DNA of 39,800 nucleotides, from contig RECJ01000112.1 in NCBI GenBank assembly GCA_007694115.1, forward strand, positions 1-39,800, read 5' to 3'. Both the position numbers and the translations under genes were made by a program. Shown one piece after another: positions 36,969 to 39,800 of the stretch (the stretch's first letter is position 1; each line of letters begins with the position of its first letter). This stretch comes from Leptolyngbya sp. DLM2.Bin27 (GTDB lineage: Bacteria; Cyanobacteriota; Cyanobacteriia; Phormidesmidales; Phormidesmidaceae). Below the pieces are notes generated by a model that was given only the letters and a program-made list of their open reading frames with translations, searched no databases and was not told the DNA's origin.

Positions 36969-38585
36969 TCATTGTGGTGGGTCATTGAGTTGGGCACGAA
37001 CTTGGTCGGCATACTGGCAGAATAGCTCGAAGCCGATTTCCTGGCCAATGGCTGTGGCCTCGTCCAGGGATTGGTGTGCCCTTGTCAGGTCGTTGAGCTG
37101 CACCTGGGCCTGGACAATGAACATGAGCAGATTGCGGCCCTGGCTGTAGCGATCGCCAATAGCCCCAAAAATCTCCTGCGCTTGCAAAAAATATCCCATT
37201 GCCTGCTGGGGATCGTCTTGCAAACTGCCCACGCCCTGCACAGCGTTGGCTTCGCCGAGCCGATCGCCCACCTCGCGATAAATCGTCAACGCCTGCTCGT
37301 AGTTCGCCAGCGCCTCTCGACTTTGTTTGAGGAATTGCAGCACGTCGCCCTGCGCTTTCAGCGTATTGGCTACTAAATTCCGCTCATAGGCCGTTTGCGG
37401 TTGCCACTCGGTCACCAGGCGACCATAAAAGTCGCTCTGTAGCAGCCGGTCGGCCCCACTGCCCTGAAACTGCAAAAACATCTCGGGGCTGCTATAGCGA
37501 CCGACCTGCTCATCGGCCACAGTGCGCTGCTGCATCAAGCGCCACGCCGCCGCATATTCCCCTAGCTCGCAGGCGTGGTAAAACAGCTCAAAATAGTCGC
37601 CCAGGGCTGCCGGGGGCGTGCCCACCGCCAGCGGCACCAGACGCTCCTGGTAGTAGGTGGCTGCCGCCTGGTGGGCCGGGGCCAGGTCTGTGGCCCACTG
37701 CCGCGCAAACCGCTGTACCAGCGGCAAAAACTCAAACTGCTGCTGGGGCAGCTCTTGCAGCAGTGACCGATCCACCAGCCCATAGAGGACATCGACTGTA
37801 GTGGTAGCTGCCATTGCCTGGGCCGCTGCCACATCAAAGGCACGGTTATACACACTCAGGCCATACCACAGGGTTTGCAGCGGTGCCGCCAAGCGAGCCA
37901 AGGTCTCTTGCAGCACCGTGGCTACGCTGGCCTCTTTGTCACCCCGGTGCAACCCTACAATTTGCCCTAGCCGTACCAGGTCGTCGGCCCCCAGGGCATA
38001 TTTCACTTTTGGGGCAGAATTTTGGCGCGGGTTCTTCAACCAACCCACAGTCAAGTTCAGCAGCAGTGGGTGGCCATCGGCTAGCTCTACAAATTGTGCC
38101 AGGTCGGCCTCGCTCCCCGAAATCCCCCGTTGCTTTAGCAGCGCCACCCCGGCGGCGGTGGTCAGCCCGCCCAGGTCGCGCCAGCGGCTGCGCTCGGCGG
38201 GCAGGGCAGGCTTTTCGCGGCTGGTCAGCAGCAGCACCGTCTGCCGCCCCCACTCTAGCCACCGCAGCAAAAACGCTTCATAGGCAGGGTCTTGCCAGGT
38301 AATGTCAGGGTGCAGCAAACTTTCCAAGTTGTCCATCACCACCAAATAGCGCTTTTGGCTCAGGTAGTTAAGTGCAAAAGTGGTCACCTGGTCGTTGCTC
38401 AGGGTAGCCTCTAGGTCGCCTGCCCCCAATAGGCGTAGCACCTCCCGGCTCCACACCCCAAAGGGTTGCGTCTGGTTAAAGGCCACCCATAGCACTTGGT
38501 CGAACCCGGTTTGGGTTTCGCACAGCTTGGCCCCTAGAGCCGACTTGCCATAGCCCCCCGCCGCCCGCAACCCCACCAGCCGCAC
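36969..38585 (-). CDS. STAND/NB-ARC ATPase with C-terminal TPRs; the same frame is open to 38723 and continues past a TGA into 38724..39194
   Basis: P-loop GLRAAGGYGKSALGAKL, Walker B-like YLVVMDNLESLL, TSREKP, DGHPLLLNLTVGWL; C-terminal TPR-like repeats. First standard start (GTG 38585) lies inside the conserved region. Confidence 0.85.
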   Translation of the reverse strand: MRLVGLRAAGGYGKSALGAKLCETQTGFDQVLWVAFNQTQPFGVWSREVLRLLGAGDLEATLSNDQVTTFALNYLSQKRYLVVMDNLESLLHPDITWQDPAYEAFLLRWLEWGRQTVLLLTSREKPALPAERSRWRDLGGLTTAAGVALLKQRGISGSEADLAQFVELADGHPLLLNLTVGWLKNPRQNSAPKVKYALGADDLVRLGQIVGLHRGDKEASVATVLQETLARLAAPLQTLWYGLSVYNRAFDVAAAQAMAATTTVDVLYGLVDRSLLQELPQQQFEFLPLVQRFARQWATDLAPAHQAAATYYQERLVPLAVGTPPAALGDYFELFYHACELGEYAAAWRLMQQRTVADEQVGRYSSPEMFLQFQGSGADRLLQSDFYGRLVTEWQPQTAYERNLVANTLKAQGDVLQFLKQSREALANYEQALTIYREVGDRLGEANAVQGVGSLQDDPQQAMGYFLQAQEIFGAIGDRYSQGRNLLMFIVQAQVQLNDLTRAHQSLDEATAIGQEIGFELFCQYADQVRAQLNDPPQ

Positions 38586-38723
38586 CCCAGGGTCTTGCAG
38601 CCAGCCGCCAATTTCGGCCAGTTCTTCTGTGCGCCCCTGCCAGTAGTCGGTAGAGGGCGGCTGAGTATAGAGTAGGTAGCTGGCGAGGGTTACTTCGTCG
38701 GCCCTCTGTACCGACGACTGTAG

Positions 38724-39194
38724 TCAATCGTTGGGCTGTGCCCCAAAGTAAAACCGGGCATTTTCCCCGGCTTGGATCACCTGCGATTTAGGGTCATTCA
38801 CCTGTAGCCCCTGCCCCCCGGTCACGGTCTGCACATTGCGAGCCCCGCTGGCGTCGATCTGCACTAGCACCTGCTGGAGTTCGCGGGCCAGGGGTTCAAC
38901 TTCTGTAGCCAGTTCTGAATTTTCCAGCGCTTTGCTCAAATACTCTTGCAGCCGTTCCTGCGCCTTGGGCTCTCCCTTTGCGGCCTGCTCCAGCAACTTA
39001 TCGGTATCGGGCTTGCCCTTCAACAGGCGATCCCACACCAGTTGACCCAGCTTTTTAATCGGCGCTGCGGCCAGGGTAACGACCTCGCCGCCCAGCTTGC
39101 TGCCCAGCCCTTCATAAAACTTGTTGAGCACCACCGCCGCAATGGGGGTTGCCAGGGCCAGAGAAATAGTTTCTAGCATAGAAATAGCAGCCAA
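38724..39194 (-). CDS. 156-aa N-terminal module, probably the first part of the STAND protein
   Basis: MLETISLALATPIAAVVLNKFYEGLGSKLGG... ending NVQTVTGGQGLQVNDPKSQVIQAGENARFYFGAQPND-stop; same frame as the NB-ARC ORF (39194-38585 = 609 = 3x203). Confidence 0.8.
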   Translation of the reverse strand: MAAISMLETISLALATPIAAVVLNKFYEGLGSKLGGEVVTLAAAPIKKLGQLVWDRLLKGKPDTDKLLEQAAKGEPKAQERLQEYLSKALENSELATEVEPLARELQQVLVQIDASGARNVQTVTGGQGLQVNDPKSQVIQAGENARFYFGAQPND

Positions 39195-39255
39195 TAAATG
39201 CCGTTCACTCAGTTTTAGCCTAGATTGCCCAAATCCGTTCCTTTGCTCCTATTGA

Positions 39256-39800
39256 CTACAGGAACCGTGCTTGACAGAGCTGGCGGAAGTGCTCACCTCG
39301 CTGCTCGAAGTTGGGGTACTGGTCGAAGCTGGCGCAGGCGGGGGAGAGCAGCACCACGGTGGCCCCCAGGGCAGGGGCTAGTTCGGCCCCCCGTGCCACC
39401 GCTCGATCCATGGTTTCGACGATCTCGTAGGCGCTATACCCGGCGGCATCTAGCCGCTGGGCAAACTGGGGGGCGGCGTCGCCAATTAGCAGCACGGTGG
39501 CGGCGCGCTCTCGAATGCGCTCGACCCAGGCGGTGTCGTCGCCTTGCTTGGCTTCGCCGCCGGCAATTAGCACCGCCGGGGCGGCCACCGATCGCAGCCC
39601 CACCTCGGCGGCATCGTAGTTGGTGGCTTTTGAGTCGTTGATTAAGTCGATGCCCTGCCAGGTGCAGATGTGCTCTAGGCGGTGGGGCACACCGGGGAAA
39701 GAGGCGACCCCGGCTGCGATCGCAGCTCCGTCTAGCCCTGCCAGACAGGCCGCCGTCACCGCCAGCAGCAGGTTTTGCTGGTTGTGGTCGCCCACCATCC
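39256..39800 (-). CDS. murD: UDP-N-acetylmuramoylalanine--D-glutamate ligase, C-terminal part (5' end beyond window)
   Basis: [21 protein letters not shown]...[37 protein letters not shown]...[27 protein letters not shown]. Confidence 0.96.
   Translation of the reverse strand, partial: MVGDHNQQNLLLAVTAACLAGLDGAAIAAGVASFPGVPHRLEHICTWQGIDLINDSKATNYDAAEVGLRSVAAPAVLIAGGEAKQGDDTAWVERIRERAATVLLIGDAAPQFAQRLDAAGYSAYEIVETMDRAVARGAELAPALGATVVLLSPACASFDQYPNFEQRGEHFRQLCQARFL

Noticed and set aside
38476-38727. 83-aa minus ORF spanning the TGA region, considered as a frameshift alternative
   Set aside because: Different frame; its translation (RTGRNWRLAARPWGAAGG...) lacks the NB-ARC motifs that the continuous frame retains.
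1-39800. CRISPR array, rRNA or tRNA genes
   Set aside because: No regularly spaced direct repeats with unique spacers, and no recognisable rRNA or tRNA seen. All tandem tracts lack spacers. tRNAscan or an equivalent would be needed to exclude tRNAs formally.

Overview
GC-rich cyanobacterial chromosome segment. Support comes from many HIP1 GCGATCGC sites and from cyanobacterial families such as Ycf54 and DUF2584. About 38 coding regions are supported. Recognisable housekeeping products are aldo/keto reductase, a ZnuB/MntB-type permease, CutA, Ppx/GppA, Ycf54, PdxJ, IlvA and a partial MurD. There is also a Wza/Wzc-like exopolysaccharide export pair, an SLH/beta-helix surface protein, a GT39-like glycosyltransferase, and a NitT/TauT-type ABC transporter with inverted gene order. 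The strongest unusual signal is at 36969..39194. There a STAND/NB-ARC ATPase with C-terminal TPRs lies in the same frame as an upstream 156-aa module, separated by one in-frame TGA (TGA CTA context). No usable start codon precedes its conserved pre-P-loop region. A stand-alone HsdR-N-like nuclease-type ORF lies next to it, in convergent orientation. Other items worth checking are a MITE-like nested-hairpin element (3193..3453), several tandem-repeat tracts, an AT-rich probable horizontally acquired insert (10560..11821), and a coiled-coil/degenerate PLD-like/TPR protein. I saw no CRISPR array, rRNA or tRNA, but I could not run dedicated searches. All family calls are from reading the translations, not from database searches.
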